A stretch of DNA of 64,000 bases, taken from the NCBI RefSeq assembly GCF_003072505.1, contig NZ_NTGB01000001.1, forward strand, positions 1,847,955-1,911,954, read 5' to 3'. This document shows, piece after piece, positions 53,189 to 61,757 of the stretch. A model generated the notes under the pieces. It was not told where the DNA came from. It saw only the letters and a list, made by a program, of their open reading frames with translations, and ran no database searches. The DNA comes from Polynucleobacter rarus (GTDB taxonomy: Bacteria; Pseudomonadota; Gammaproteobacteria; Burkholderiales; Burkholderiaceae). How positions within the stretch are numbered: the stretch's first letter is position 1; each line of letters begins with the position of its first letter. The translations under genes and the position numbers were made by a program.

Positions 53189-54181
53189 TTATTCCGCTTT
53201 GATGTTTAAATCTTTTACCATCTTTTGGTATTTATCTAACTCGGTCTTAATAAAAGCGGTAAATTCCCTAGGCGTAGCAGGTCCTGTCGTTTGGAGTCCT
53301 TGAGAATCCATTGTGGCTTTAATACTACTTTCACTCATCGCCACTTTCACTGCCTTATTAATCTTATCGATTAAGGCAGGAGGCATATTCTTCGGCCCCA
53401 TAATCGAATACCAATTCGTCACATCGAAACCTTGGATACCCACTTCATTAAAGGTAGGTAAATTAGGCAAAGACTGTAATCGATTGGGAGTGGAAATAGC
53501 TAAAGCTTTTAACTTGCCAGCCTTCATTTGTTCGAGTAGTGGCGGCATGGTATCAAAATTCATCGAAATTTGATTTGCCATTAAATCAATAATGGCTTGT
53601 CCACTTCCCTTGTAGGGAACATGCCGAATATCAATATTAGCAATTTTTCCAAATAAAGCACCTGCTAAATGTTGAGTACTACCAATACCGGAAGAACCAT
53701 AGGTCATTTCGCCAGGCTTTGTTTTCGCAATACTAATCAACTCTGCTACCGAATTAGCAGGAGTTAATGGGTTAATCGCCAGAATATTTGGCACATATCC
53801 AAGATAGGTAATCGCTGAAAAATCCGTTGCTGGATTATAGGGAACTTTACTCAAAACGAAGGGTGCAATTGCGTTCGAATTGGAATGGCCCATTAATAAG
53901 TTATAACCATCAGCGGGACTTTTGGCAACAAAATCTGCCGCAATGGTACCAGCAGCGCCCGACCGATTTTCAACGATTACGGGTTGGCCTAAAATTTCAC
54001 CTAGCTTTGGCGCTAAGGCTCGGGCCACAATATCCGTACCACCGCCAGGAGCAAATCCCACAATCAGATGAATGGGTTTATTGGGATAGTTATTGATATT
54101 CTGAGCTAATATCGCTTGGCTTGAAAAAATCAATCCTAAAAATAAAAATTTAAAAACTTTTTTGACTTTAAACCATTGCAT
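53189..54181 (-). CDS. Bug/TctC-type periplasmic substrate-binding protein (Bug 11)
   Basis: The 330-residue protein has a signal peptide ending at QAILAQ and the canonical features YPNKPIHLIVGFAPGG, GTDIVAR, PADGYNLLMG and HVPYKGSG. It starts 16 bp after the stop of the FAD/Fe-S dehydrogenase and precedes the hydroxyacid dehydrogenase by 37 bp, all on the minus strand. A short hydroxyacid ligand is likely from this context. Confidence 0.93.
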   Translation of the reverse strand: MQWFKVKKVFKFLFLGLIFSSQAILAQNINNYPNKPIHLIVGFAPGGGTDIVARALAPKLGEILGQPVIVENRSGAAGTIAADFVAKSPADGYNLLMGHSNSNAIAPFVLSKVPYNPATDFSAITYLGYVPNILAINPLTPANSVAELISIAKTKPGEMTYGSSGIGSTQHLAGALFGKIANIDIRHVPYKGSGQAIIDLMANQISMNFDTMPPLLEQMKAGKLKALAISTPNRLQSLPNLPTFNEVGIQGFDVTNWYSIMGPKNMPPALIDKINKAVKVAMSESSIKATMDSQGLQTTGPATPREFTAFIKTELDKYQKMVKDLNIKAE

Positions 54182-54197
54182 GCTCTACCTCACTTCA

Positions 54198-57100
54198 TTA
54201 GTTGATCGAGAAAACAGAAGTACTAAAAGACTTTTCTTGCAAATGCATCGCTAGCACCTGAGCTACATGAAGTGCTTGCTTTTCTGAGCCCTCATGGATT
54301 TGATGGCGACAACTGACCCCGTTGGCAACCACAATTGCATCGGGTTGATTTCTAATACTTGGCAATAGTGATAACTCTGCCATTTGCTTTGAAACCTCAA
54401 GGTGCTCTACTTCATAACCAAAACTACCCGCCATGCCACAACAAGAGGTTTCAATCAATTGCACATTAGCTTTAGGAATGATTGCTAACAAATCCAGGAG
54501 TGGCTTGACCGTGTCCATCGCTTTTTGATGGCAATGCCCATGTACTTGGATCGTATTTTTTGCTTCGGTTAGTTTTAAATGTAATCGCCCCTGCTGGTGC
54601 TCTTCAAATAAAAACTCTTCAAAAAGTTTTGAACCATTAGCTAATTGGTTTAATTCTTCAGCGTTATAACCAAGACCCATGACTAAATACTCGTCTCTTA
54701 AACTCAGCAAACAAGAGGGCTCCAAGCCAACAATTGGAATACCTTGTTGAGTAATCGGCATGAGTACATCTAGCAATTCTTTAGCCGAAGTCTTGGCTTG
54801 ATCCATCATACCGGTGCTCATAAAGGTTCGACCACAGCAATAATGTCCATTTTCTTTTCTTAATAAATGGACACTAAAACCACCTGCTTTGAGCACTGCG
54901 AGAGCAGCCCTAATATTCTGCGATTCGAAGAATCCATTAAAGGTATCAACCCAAAATACAACTGGTTTATGAGCGTTCTTTAATTCTTCTAAACTCGTTA
55001 ATTCAAACTCTTCTTCAAAGGATCTAGTGAAAGCCGTATCTTTGGTCCAACTTGGTAATTTTCTTTGGGCGGAAATGCCAGTGAACTTTTCAAGCAAATT
55101 AGCAATGCCTTGATTTTTATTTCTAAAGTTAAATAGGCTAGGTAATCCTGGGGTATTCGCAATCCAGTGCGCATATTTAGGTAAGGTCCCAATTAAACGG
55201 TCTCTTAAGGTATAGCCATGTTTCGCTTTGTATTGATGAGTAAACTCTAGCTTCATTTTCGCCATATCCACACCGGTTGGACACTCTCGTTTACAACCCT
55301 TACAGCCGACACATAAATCAAGCGCCTCTTTTACTTCCGCAGTTGCTAAACCTGACTCTTCTAACTGACTAGATAAAGCTAACCTTAAAGTATTTGCTCG
55401 TCCGCGTGTGACATGTTTTTCATCTCGAGTAACTCGGTAACTTGGGCACATAGTTCCGGCGTCAAACTTACGACAATGGCCATTGTTGTTGCACATCTCA
55501 ATTGCTTTTGAGAATCCGTTCGCAGGATCGCCTCCAGATCCGGGAGCTGATGTTTGTTCTGTTAAAGGATTATTTTGTACATTCCAACTAGACCAATCAA
55601 AAGCGGTTTGAATTGGAATCACTTTATAACTTGGCGGAAACCGAAATAGACTTTGGTCATCCATTTTTGGGGTATCGATAATTTTTCCGGGATTAAATAA
55701 ATTAGTTGGATCAAAGTTGTTTTTAATTTTCCGAAACGCTTCATTAATATTTGAGCCAAACTGCCACTGAATCCATTCCCCTCTGGAAATACCATCGCCA
55801 TGTTCACCGCTAAAAGCCCCTTTATACTTTGCTACTAATTCAGCAGCCTCTTCAGCGATAGCGCGCATTTTTGCAGCGCCATCACGACGCATATCCAGAA
55901 TCGGTCTGACATGTAATGTACCCACCGAAGCATGTGCATACCATGTGCCTCGCGTTCCATGTTTCGTAAAGACCTCAGTCAATGCATTCGTATACTCAGC
56001 CAAATGCTCTAAAGGGACTGCACAATCTTCAATAAAACTAACGGGTTTACCGTCACCCTTCAGACTCATCATAATATTGAGACCAGCTTTACGAACTTCC
56101 CAAAGATTCTTTTGGGTTTGGGGATCAATCATTTCCACGACACTACCAGGCATTCCCAAATCCGCCATCAACTCGACGAGTTGATTTAATTGTTGCTTAA
56201 GATAAGACAAATCATTGCCAGCAAACTCCACTAATAGAATGGCTTCAGGTGTTGGTGCCTGTGGATCCTTCAGGCCTGTTTCAATGATTTTTTTAAAGGC
56301 AGGATTAGTCCTAGCTAAATCAATCATGGTTCGGTCAACTAATTCAACTGCACAAGGCCCTAATTTGACAATATGCTGAGCACTATCCATCGCTTGGTAA
56401 AAGCTAGCAAAGTTAATTACTCCAAGTGTTTTTTGTTGTGGCAGCTCGGCAAGCTTTAAGCGCAGTTTTTTAAAATATGCCAGGCTTCCTTCACTTCCGA
56501 CTAATAAATGCGATAGGTTGACCCGACCATCTTCGGTATAGGGCTTTTCATTTTGATTATGGAAAATATCTAAGTTATATCCAGCAACCCTTCTTAACAC
56601 CTTCGGCCATTTTTCGACCATTTCAGCATGGTGCTCAAGCGCTAATTGCTGCACAAACTGACCCAATTTAAGGGCTCTACCCGCAGCATCTTGCATCAAG
56701 CCAAATGAGCTTACCTTACCATCCGATAACCAAGCATCAATGCCTAAAACATTGTGAACCATGTTGCCATAAGCAATCGATCTGCTGCCGCAAGAATTAT
56801 TGCCAGCCATCCCCCCGATAGTTGCTTGTCCTGAAGTCGAGACATCGACTGGGAACCAAACCTGATGTTTTTTTAAGGCTTGATTCAGATGATCTAAGAC
56901 CATACCAGGCTCAACGTCTACATATCCATCAGCTAAATTTAAATCCATTAAATTACGAAAATGCCGAGAATTATCAATAACTAAAGCCGCTCCAGTTGTT
57001 TGACCACATTGGCTCGTTCCACCACCTCTGGGTAATATCGGGATGGCAAGTTCTTGAGCGATCTGGATAGCAGCTTGAATATCTTGTGCTGTTTTAGGAA

Positions 57101-57242
57101 TAAAAACAGAGATTGGAATCGTCTGATAAATCGAAGCGTCAGTTGCATAACGACCACGACTTGCTAAATCGGTTAAAACTTCGCCACTTGTGTTTTTTTG
57201 CAAGCGGGTCTGAAGTTGTTGTGTAATCTCCATTGTGTCCAT
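54198..57242 (-). CDS. FAD- and Fe-S-containing D-2-hydroxyacid dehydrogenase (YdiJ-like fusion)
   Basis: The protein of about 1014 residues (ATG at 57242; a TTG at 57257 and an ATG at 57233 are alternatives) joins a PCMH-type FAD domain (LPRGGGTSQCGQTTGAA, about 70-85), an FAD-oxidase C-terminal domain with GTWYAHASVGTLHVRP, a ferredoxin part with CVGCKGCKRECP near 644, and two CCG domains (CCG near 800, HGHCHQ near 900, CCGMAG near 932). This is the GlcD-GlcF-like fusion of D-lactate/D-2-hydroxyglutarate dehydrogenases. It passes electrons to quinone or cytochrome. Substrate probably a D-2-hydroxyacid. Confidence 0.9.
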   Translation of the reverse strand: MDTMEITQQLQTRLQKNTSGEVLTDLASRGRYATDASIYQTIPISVFIPKTAQDIQAAIQIAQELAIPILPRGGGTSQCGQTTGAALVIDNSRHFRNLMDLNLADGYVDVEPGMVLDHLNQALKKHQVWFPVDVSTSGQATIGGMAGNNSCGSRSIAYGNMVHNVLGIDAWLSDGKVSSFGLMQDAAGRALKLGQFVQQLALEHHAEMVEKWPKVLRRVAGYNLDIFHNQNEKPYTEDGRVNLSHLLVGSEGSLAYFKKLRLKLAELPQQKTLGVINFASFYQAMDSAQHIVKLGPCAVELVDRTMIDLARTNPAFKKIIETGLKDPQAPTPEAILLVEFAGNDLSYLKQQLNQLVELMADLGMPGSVVEMIDPQTQKNLWEVRKAGLNIMMSLKGDGKPVSFIEDCAVPLEHLAEYTNALTEVFTKHGTRGTWYAHASVGTLHVRPILDMRRDGAAKMRAIAEEAAELVAKYKGAFSGEHGDGISRGEWIQWQFGSNINEAFRKIKNNFDPTNLFNPGKIIDTPKMDDQSLFRFPPSYKVIPIQTAFDWSSWNVQNNPLTEQTSAPGSGGDPANGFSKAIEMCNNNGHCRKFDAGTMCPSYRVTRDEKHVTRGRANTLRLALSSQLEESGLATAEVKEALDLCVGCKGCKRECPTGVDMAKMKLEFTHQYKAKHGYTLRDRLIGTLPKYAHWIANTPGLPSLFNFRNKNQGIANLLEKFTGISAQRKLPSWTKDTAFTRSFEEEFELTSLEELKNAHKPVVFWVDTFNGFFESQNIRAALAVLKAGGFSVHLLRKENGHYCCGRTFMSTGMMDQAKTSAKELLDVLMPITQQGIPIVGLEPSCLLSLRDEYLVMGLGYNAEELNQLANGSKLFEEFLFEEHQQGRLHLKLTEAKNTIQVHGHCHQKAMDTVKPLLDLLAIIPKANVQLIETSCCGMAGSFGYEVEHLEVSKQMAELSLLPSIRNQPDAIVVANGVSCRHQIHEGSEKQALHVAQVLAMHLQEKSFSTSVFSIN

Positions 57243-57294
57243 TGTATTTAACGCCAAAGTTCTAAGAATTTTACCGAAGACTTGGGGTTGAATG

Positions 57295-57317
57295 TTATAT
57301 TTCTAGTATTAATATAA
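57295..57317. promoter_or_regulatory. Inverted repeat in divergent promoter region
   Basis: TTATATT (57295-57301) and AATATAA (57311-57317) flank a 9-base spacer containing CTAGTA, in the gap between the FAD dehydrogenase and aminotransferase genes. AT-rich, so symmetry may be partly chance. Confidence 0.3.
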
Positions 57318-57374
57318 TTGAATCATGAATAAAAGTATCTAATAAGAAACACTGATAAGAAAGTTAACTACGAT

Positions 57375-58559
57375 ATGCTTAAATTAGACAATCACCCATC
57401 AGGTCGCCACTTTTTACATATTCCTGGCCCAAGTCCAGTACCATCAAGGATACTACGAGCGATTAGCTATCAAACTATTGATCACCGAGGTCCAGAGTTT
57501 GGGGCATTTGGCTTAGAGTTACTGAAAAAAATTCGACTTCTATTTAAAAGCAATGACCCTGTAATTATTTATCCTGCTTCAGGTACCGGGGCATGGGAAG
57601 CTGCCCTTGTGAACACACTCAACCATGGTGATACCGTCCTGATGTATGAGTCAGGACATTTTGCATCACTTTGGCAACGTCTTGCGCAAAGGATGGGGCT
57701 CAAAACTGAGTTTATTTCTAAGCCGGGCCTCGCAGGTTGGCGCGGTGGGGTGGATGCGAAAGCAATTGAAGAGCGCCTCAAAGCAGATCCAAACCACATC
57801 ATTAAAGCCGTTTGTGTCGTACACAATGAAACATCCACAGGCGTCACTTCAGATATCGCTGCAGTCAGAGCTGCAATGAACGCCTCGAATCACCCAGCTC
57901 TGCTCATGGTCGATACGATTTCAGGCTTAGGCTCAGCAAATTATGAGCATAGCGCTTGGGGAGTAGACGTTACTGTGAGCGGTTCACAAAAAGGCTTAAT
58001 GTTGCCACCGGGACTCAGTTTCAATACGATTTCACCGAAAGCGATCACAGCAAGTAAGACCGCCAATCTGCCGAAAGCATTTTGGGCTTGGGATGAAATT
58101 TTAGAAGCTAATCAAACAGGCTATTTCCCAACAACCCCTGCTACTAATTTACTGTATGGACTTTCTGAAGCGATTGATATGATTTTAGAAGAGGGGTTAG
58201 ATAATATTTTTGCTCGCCATCAAAAGTTAGGCCTAGCTTGTCGCGCTGCAGTTGAAGCTTGGGGACTCGAAATTCTTTGTCAAGATCCAAGTGTCTATTC
58301 CCCTGTAGTAACTAGTGTCTTAGTACCTGATTCAGTTGATGCCGATGCACTGCGTAAACTTATTCTTGAGAAATATAATTTATCTTTAGGAACAGGTCTT
58401 GGCAAACTCAAAGGCAAAGTATTTCGAATTGGCCACTTAGGTGACTGTAATGAACTGTCTCTGCTCGCTGCCCTGTCAGGTTGCGAGATGGGTTTGGCCG
58501 CCTATGGTTATTCAATCAAATCAAGTGGCGTTGTTGCTGCACAAAATATTTTACGTTGA
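57375..58559 (+). CDS. Serine-glyoxylate/alanine-glyoxylate aminotransferase family protein
   Basis: The 394-residue protein is a class V aminotransferase: HIPGPSPVPSRILRAI at the N-terminus, YPASGTGAWEAALVN for phosphate binding, MVDTISGLGS with Asp180, and the PLP lysine Lys206 in VSGSQKGLMLPPG. It would transfer the amino group of serine or alanine to glyoxylate, giving glycine and hydroxypyruvate or pyruvate. It is divergent from the hydroxyacid dehydrogenase operon. A hairpin terminator follows. Confidence 0.9.
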   Translation: MLKLDNHPSGRHFLHIPGPSPVPSRILRAISYQTIDHRGPEFGAFGLELLKKIRLLFKSNDPVIIYPASGTGAWEAALVNTLNHGDTVLMYESGHFASLWQRLAQRMGLKTEFISKPGLAGWRGGVDAKAIEERLKADPNHIIKAVCVVHNETSTGVTSDIAAVRAAMNASNHPALLMVDTISGLGSANYEHSAWGVDVTVSGSQKGLMLPPGLSFNTISPKAITASKTANLPKAFWAWDEILEANQTGYFPTTPATNLLYGLSEAIDMILEEGLDNIFARHQKLGLACRAAVEAWGLEILCQDPSVYSPVVTSVLVPDSVDADALRKLILEKYNLSLGTGLGKLKGKVFRIGHLGDCNELSLLAALSGCEMGLAAYGYSIKSSGVVAAQNILR

Positions 58560-58575
58560 TTGGTATCGGTTTTAT

Positions 58576-58610
58576 TTAGCTTAATTACTTGAGATAAGTG
58601 ATTAAGCTAA
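58576..58610. terminator. Hairpin terminator between convergent genes
   Basis: TTAGCTTAAT pairs with ATTAAGCTAA, extended by a T-G pair and ACTT/AAGT, giving about 15 paired positions with a 5-base loop (GAGAT). Both flanks are T/A-rich, so it can serve the aminotransferase gene and the convergent SDR gene. Confidence 0.75.
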
Positions 58611-58614
58611 TTTA

Positions 58615-59379
58615 CTAAGCTAAATATGCCCCGCCATTGGCGTGGATAGTTTGACCAGTAATGTATCTTGCCTTGGGGCCGCACAAAAACTCGACTAAAT
58701 TAGCAACTTCTTCTATTGAACCTCTGCGCCCGAAGAGCGTTTTATTCTTACCGTGATGTTCAGGAGTGCCACTTCCTGCACTCTCGCCGCGAACGGTATC
58801 GATCAATCCAGGCACGACACAATTTACTGTAATACCAAACTCACTTAAATCATGCGCAAGCGCCCGAGTTAAACCGATAAGACCCATCTTGGCGGTCACA
58901 ACATGCGCTCTTTCTTTGGATCCAGTATGCGCAGATAAGCCACCAAAATTAACAATTGAGCCCATTGATGACTCTTTCAAATAAGGCAGAGCTGCCTTTG
59001 CACATAAATAAGCGCCGTCCAAAATGGTACCCATGACCTCGCGCCAGTCTTCCCATTCCAACTCTGCAAAAGGAGTATGTCTTCGAAGCGCCGCATTGTT
59101 AATCAAGATATCAATTTTCCCAAAAGCCTTAACTGATTCTTCGATTAATTGTTTTGCCCCTTCCACATTACTAATATCAGCGGCAATACCGACTGCTTTG
59201 GCGCCAGTCCCAAGTTGATTAATTTCATGGACTAATTCATCCATCTGTTCGCTATGTGAGCGTGCATTAATAACTACCTGAGCACCTTCTTTTGCAAGAG
59301 AGATTGCAATTGCTCTACCAATATTTTTAACTGAACCAGTAACAATCGCAACACGGTCTTGCAGTAATTTTGTAGTCAT
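58615..59379 (-). CDS. Short-chain dehydrogenase/reductase with altered catalytic tetrad
   Basis: The 254-residue protein has a normal SDR fold: TGSVKNIGRAIA (14-25), ADIS, NNAALRR (94-100), VPGLIDT. However, where the Asn-Ser-Tyr-Lys tetrad is expected it has Ile119 (GTILDG), Gly147 (NFGGLS) and Val160 (AHVVTAK), keeping only Lys164. I checked the DNA and see no frameshift. It may use another mechanism, serve as a binding subunit, or belong to an atypical SDR subgroup. It is the last gene of the operon that starts at 63803. Confidence 0.87.
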   Translation of the reverse strand: MTTKLLQDRVAIVTGSVKNIGRAIAISLAKEGAQVVINARSHSEQMDELVHEINQLGTGAKAVGIAADISNVEGAKQLIEESVKAFGKIDILINNAALRRHTPFAELEWEDWREVMGTILDGAYLCAKAALPYLKESSMGSIVNFGGLSAHTGSKERAHVVTAKMGLIGLTRALAHDLSEFGITVNCVVPGLIDTVRGESAGSGTPEHHGKNKTLFGRRGSIEEVANLVEFLCGPKARYITGQTIHANGGAYLA

Positions 59380-59397
59380 TCTTTATCCAAAAATTAA

Positions 59398-60771
59398 TTA
59401 TTGCGCTAGTTGAGCGGCTGTTACGGTTGTAGTTCTGCGGATAGCTTTAATTTGCTCCAAAGCTTGCTGAATTTCTGGTAAATTCCAACCACCATAGATG
59501 CAATTTGCTTTGAACTTTTGTTCTAAAGTATCGATTGACATGGGTTCATCCTTACCCCCACGAAAATGTCCCTGATAAGCCTCTAATACTTCGCCATTTT
59601 TGAGTGTTACTTTTAAATGGCCAATGAATTTTTTTGGATAAGGATTATTAGGATCAATTTTGTAAGAAATTTTATTGGTTAACTCACGAATCTGAGGGTC
59701 ATGTACAACACTTTCCTCGTAGTCAATCAAACCAGCATCATCCCGAATCATACCAACTGCAATCGCGTAAGGAATACTAAATTTTGCAGCGTAGCCATTG
59801 GGTGGATTTCTCTTGTTATTCAGAGGCTCCCACAAGCGGTGCACAATCCCTTCGGCCGTATTACATTCAATACTTTCGATATCCTTTGTTTGCAATCCTT
59901 GGGCTACGAGTTTACGAGCGCAATCAATATAAGGGTGAGCCATCGTGCCACAAGCGTAGGGTTTAAATGCCATATCAGCGCAAAGCCATTTAGTTCCCAC
60001 ATCGGCTAACATCTCATCAAAATGATTATCATCTTGGTTGGCAAAAGCATGGAAAAACCCATGCTCCCCTTCAAATAAGGTTCTTGGTCCAGTGAAGCCT
60101 TCTTGCGCCAAGCGAGCCGCTCTGTACCCTGAGTGCGCAGCCCAACCAGGGTGCATTCTTTTGGTCCACGTCCCTTCTGCCAAGTACTCGATAATGCCGG
60201 AGGCCATACTACCAACAATACCCAAAGCATTTACCCACTGCTCTTTACTCAGTCCAAGAGCACTCGCGACACCTGCCGCAGCACCAATCGCACCAAACAC
60301 GGCAGTTGGATGAAAGCCTGCTTTATGGACCAGTTTAGGTGCAACTGAACATAGGCGGCACATGACTTCTGAGCCAATTGCAATCCCGCGAGCTAGATCA
60401 CTGCCAGATAAACCGTGTTGCTCACAGGCAGCCAGAACTGCAGGAACAATGACTGCTCCCGCATGAATCGGCCCCCCCTCAAAGGTGTCATCGTAATCTT
60501 CACCATGTGTCGCTGTACCATTCACAAAACATGCTGTAAAAACATTGCCCTTTTGTGCATGACCAATCACGGTACACTGACCGGGCTCAAAAGTTGCGCG
60601 AAATGACGCGCCAACATAATCTGCATGCCGAGCAGCCACACATAAACCAGCCACATCGATGATGAGAGAATCAACTAAGATTTGAACTTCTGTTGGTAAT
60701 TCTTGCGGCATATCAATAAATGCCTGCGCTAAAACTTCAGATACGCTAATTGTAGGTATATTTTTCATCAT
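59398..60771 (-). CDS. MmgE/PrpD family protein
   Basis: The 457-residue protein shows the family pattern: LVDSLIIDVAGLCVAAR, NGTATHGEDYDDTFEGGPIHAG (the acidic active-site region near 95), GFHPTAVFGAIGAAAG, HPGWAAHSG and KPYACGTMAHPYIDC. It starts within the Bug 12 stop (TAATG; a second ATG is 3 bases later). It lies between Bug 12 and the atypical SDR, 18 bp before the latter, so a dehydration or decarboxylation step in a five-gene pathway is likely. Confidence 0.9.
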   Translation of the reverse strand: MMKNIPTISVSEVLAQAFIDMPQELPTEVQILVDSLIIDVAGLCVAARHADYVGASFRATFEPGQCTVIGHAQKGNVFTACFVNGTATHGEDYDDTFEGGPIHAGAVIVPAVLAACEQHGLSGSDLARGIAIGSEVMCRLCSVAPKLVHKAGFHPTAVFGAIGAAAGVASALGLSKEQWVNALGIVGSMASGIIEYLAEGTWTKRMHPGWAAHSGYRAARLAQEGFTGPRTLFEGEHGFFHAFANQDDNHFDEMLADVGTKWLCADMAFKPYACGTMAHPYIDCARKLVAQGLQTKDIESIECNTAEGIVHRLWEPLNNKRNPPNGYAAKFSIPYAIAVGMIRDDAGLIDYEESVVHDPQIRELTNKISYKIDPNNPYPKKFIGHLKVTLKNGEVLEAYQGHFRGGKDEPMSIDTLEQKFKANCIYGGWNLPEIQQALEQIKAIRRTTTVTAAQLAQ

Positions 60772-61739
60772 TATTCCGCAGTAATATTGCTATCTTTAGC
60801 TACTTTTGTCCAATGAACAACTTCTTTTGACATGTAATCTTCAAATTGATCAGGTGACATGGGCATTGGCGTTAGAGCCTGTTCGACAAAAAACTTTTTG
60901 ACATCTGCTTGGGTTAATAATTTATTAACTTCAGAATTAATTTTTTTCTTAATCTCGTCAGGTAACTTAGCAGGTCCCACTAAGCCATACCAAGTTAAAC
61001 CATCAAAACCATCGAAACCTAATTCTTTAAAAGTCGGTGTATCTGGCAATAATGAGCTACGAGTATTGCCGGTCACTGCTAGTGGGATTAAAGTACCGTT
61101 TCGGATATGAGGCATGGCAGCAGATAATCCAGGAAAAATCACTTGAATCGATCCACCGACTGAATCAGTAAATGCCTGACCGATACTTTTATAGGGCACC
61201 ATTAAGGCAGGCATGGATGCCGCAAATTTAAACTGCTCCATGAGCAAATGATTTAAGGTACCGATTCCAGATGTACCGTAATTCAAAGATTGTTTTTTAG
61301 AGTAAGCCACTAATTCTTTGAGATTTTTGACGGGTACACCCTTTGCCACCACAATCACATTTGGCGTACCACCAAACATGGCAATCGGCGTAAAGTCTTT
61401 GACTGAGTCATAAATATTTTTCTTTACCGCTGGATTGGTCCCATGGGTCGCAACATAACCAATCATCAGCGTATAACCATCGGCAGGCGCACGCATAGTC
61501 ATTTTTGCGGCAATGGCACCACCAGCTCCAGCTTGATTGTCAATAATAAAAGACTGGCCCATCGCCTGGCGCATTTTATCGGCCATAAACCGCCCCACAA
61601 TATCAACTCCACCACCTGTAGCTTGCGGTGCAATTACCTTGACAGGTCGATTAGGATAATCCGTTTGACCAATTGCTAAATTGCTACCAACTAATAATGC
61701 GACGGTAAGTAAAATTTGGGGAAGTCTTAGATGTTTCAT
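60771..61739 (-). CDS. Bug/TctC-type periplasmic substrate-binding protein (Bug 12)
   Basis: The 322-residue protein has a signal peptide ending at NLAIGQ, then YPNRPVKVIAPQATGG, GVDIVGR, PADGYTLMIG and VPYKSIGQA. The ligand loop differs (PQATGGGVD), and the His of HIPYKG is missing (MVPYKS), pointing to a different ligand from most Bugs here. It follows Bug 13 by 18 bp. Confidence 0.92.
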   Translation of the reverse strand: MKHLRLPQILLTVALLVGSNLAIGQTDYPNRPVKVIAPQATGGGVDIVGRFMADKMRQAMGQSFIIDNQAGAGGAIAAKMTMRAPADGYTLMIGYVATHGTNPAVKKNIYDSVKDFTPIAMFGGTPNVIVVAKGVPVKNLKELVAYSKKQSLNYGTSGIGTLNHLLMEQFKFAASMPALMVPYKSIGQAFTDSVGGSIQVIFPGLSAAMPHIRNGTLIPLAVTGNTRSSLLPDTPTFKELGFDGFDGLTWYGLVGPAKLPDEIKKKINSEVNKLLTQADVKKFFVEQALTPMPMSPDQFEDYMSKEVVHWTKVAKDSNITAE

Positions 61740-61757
61740 TATTCTTATTTCATTTCT

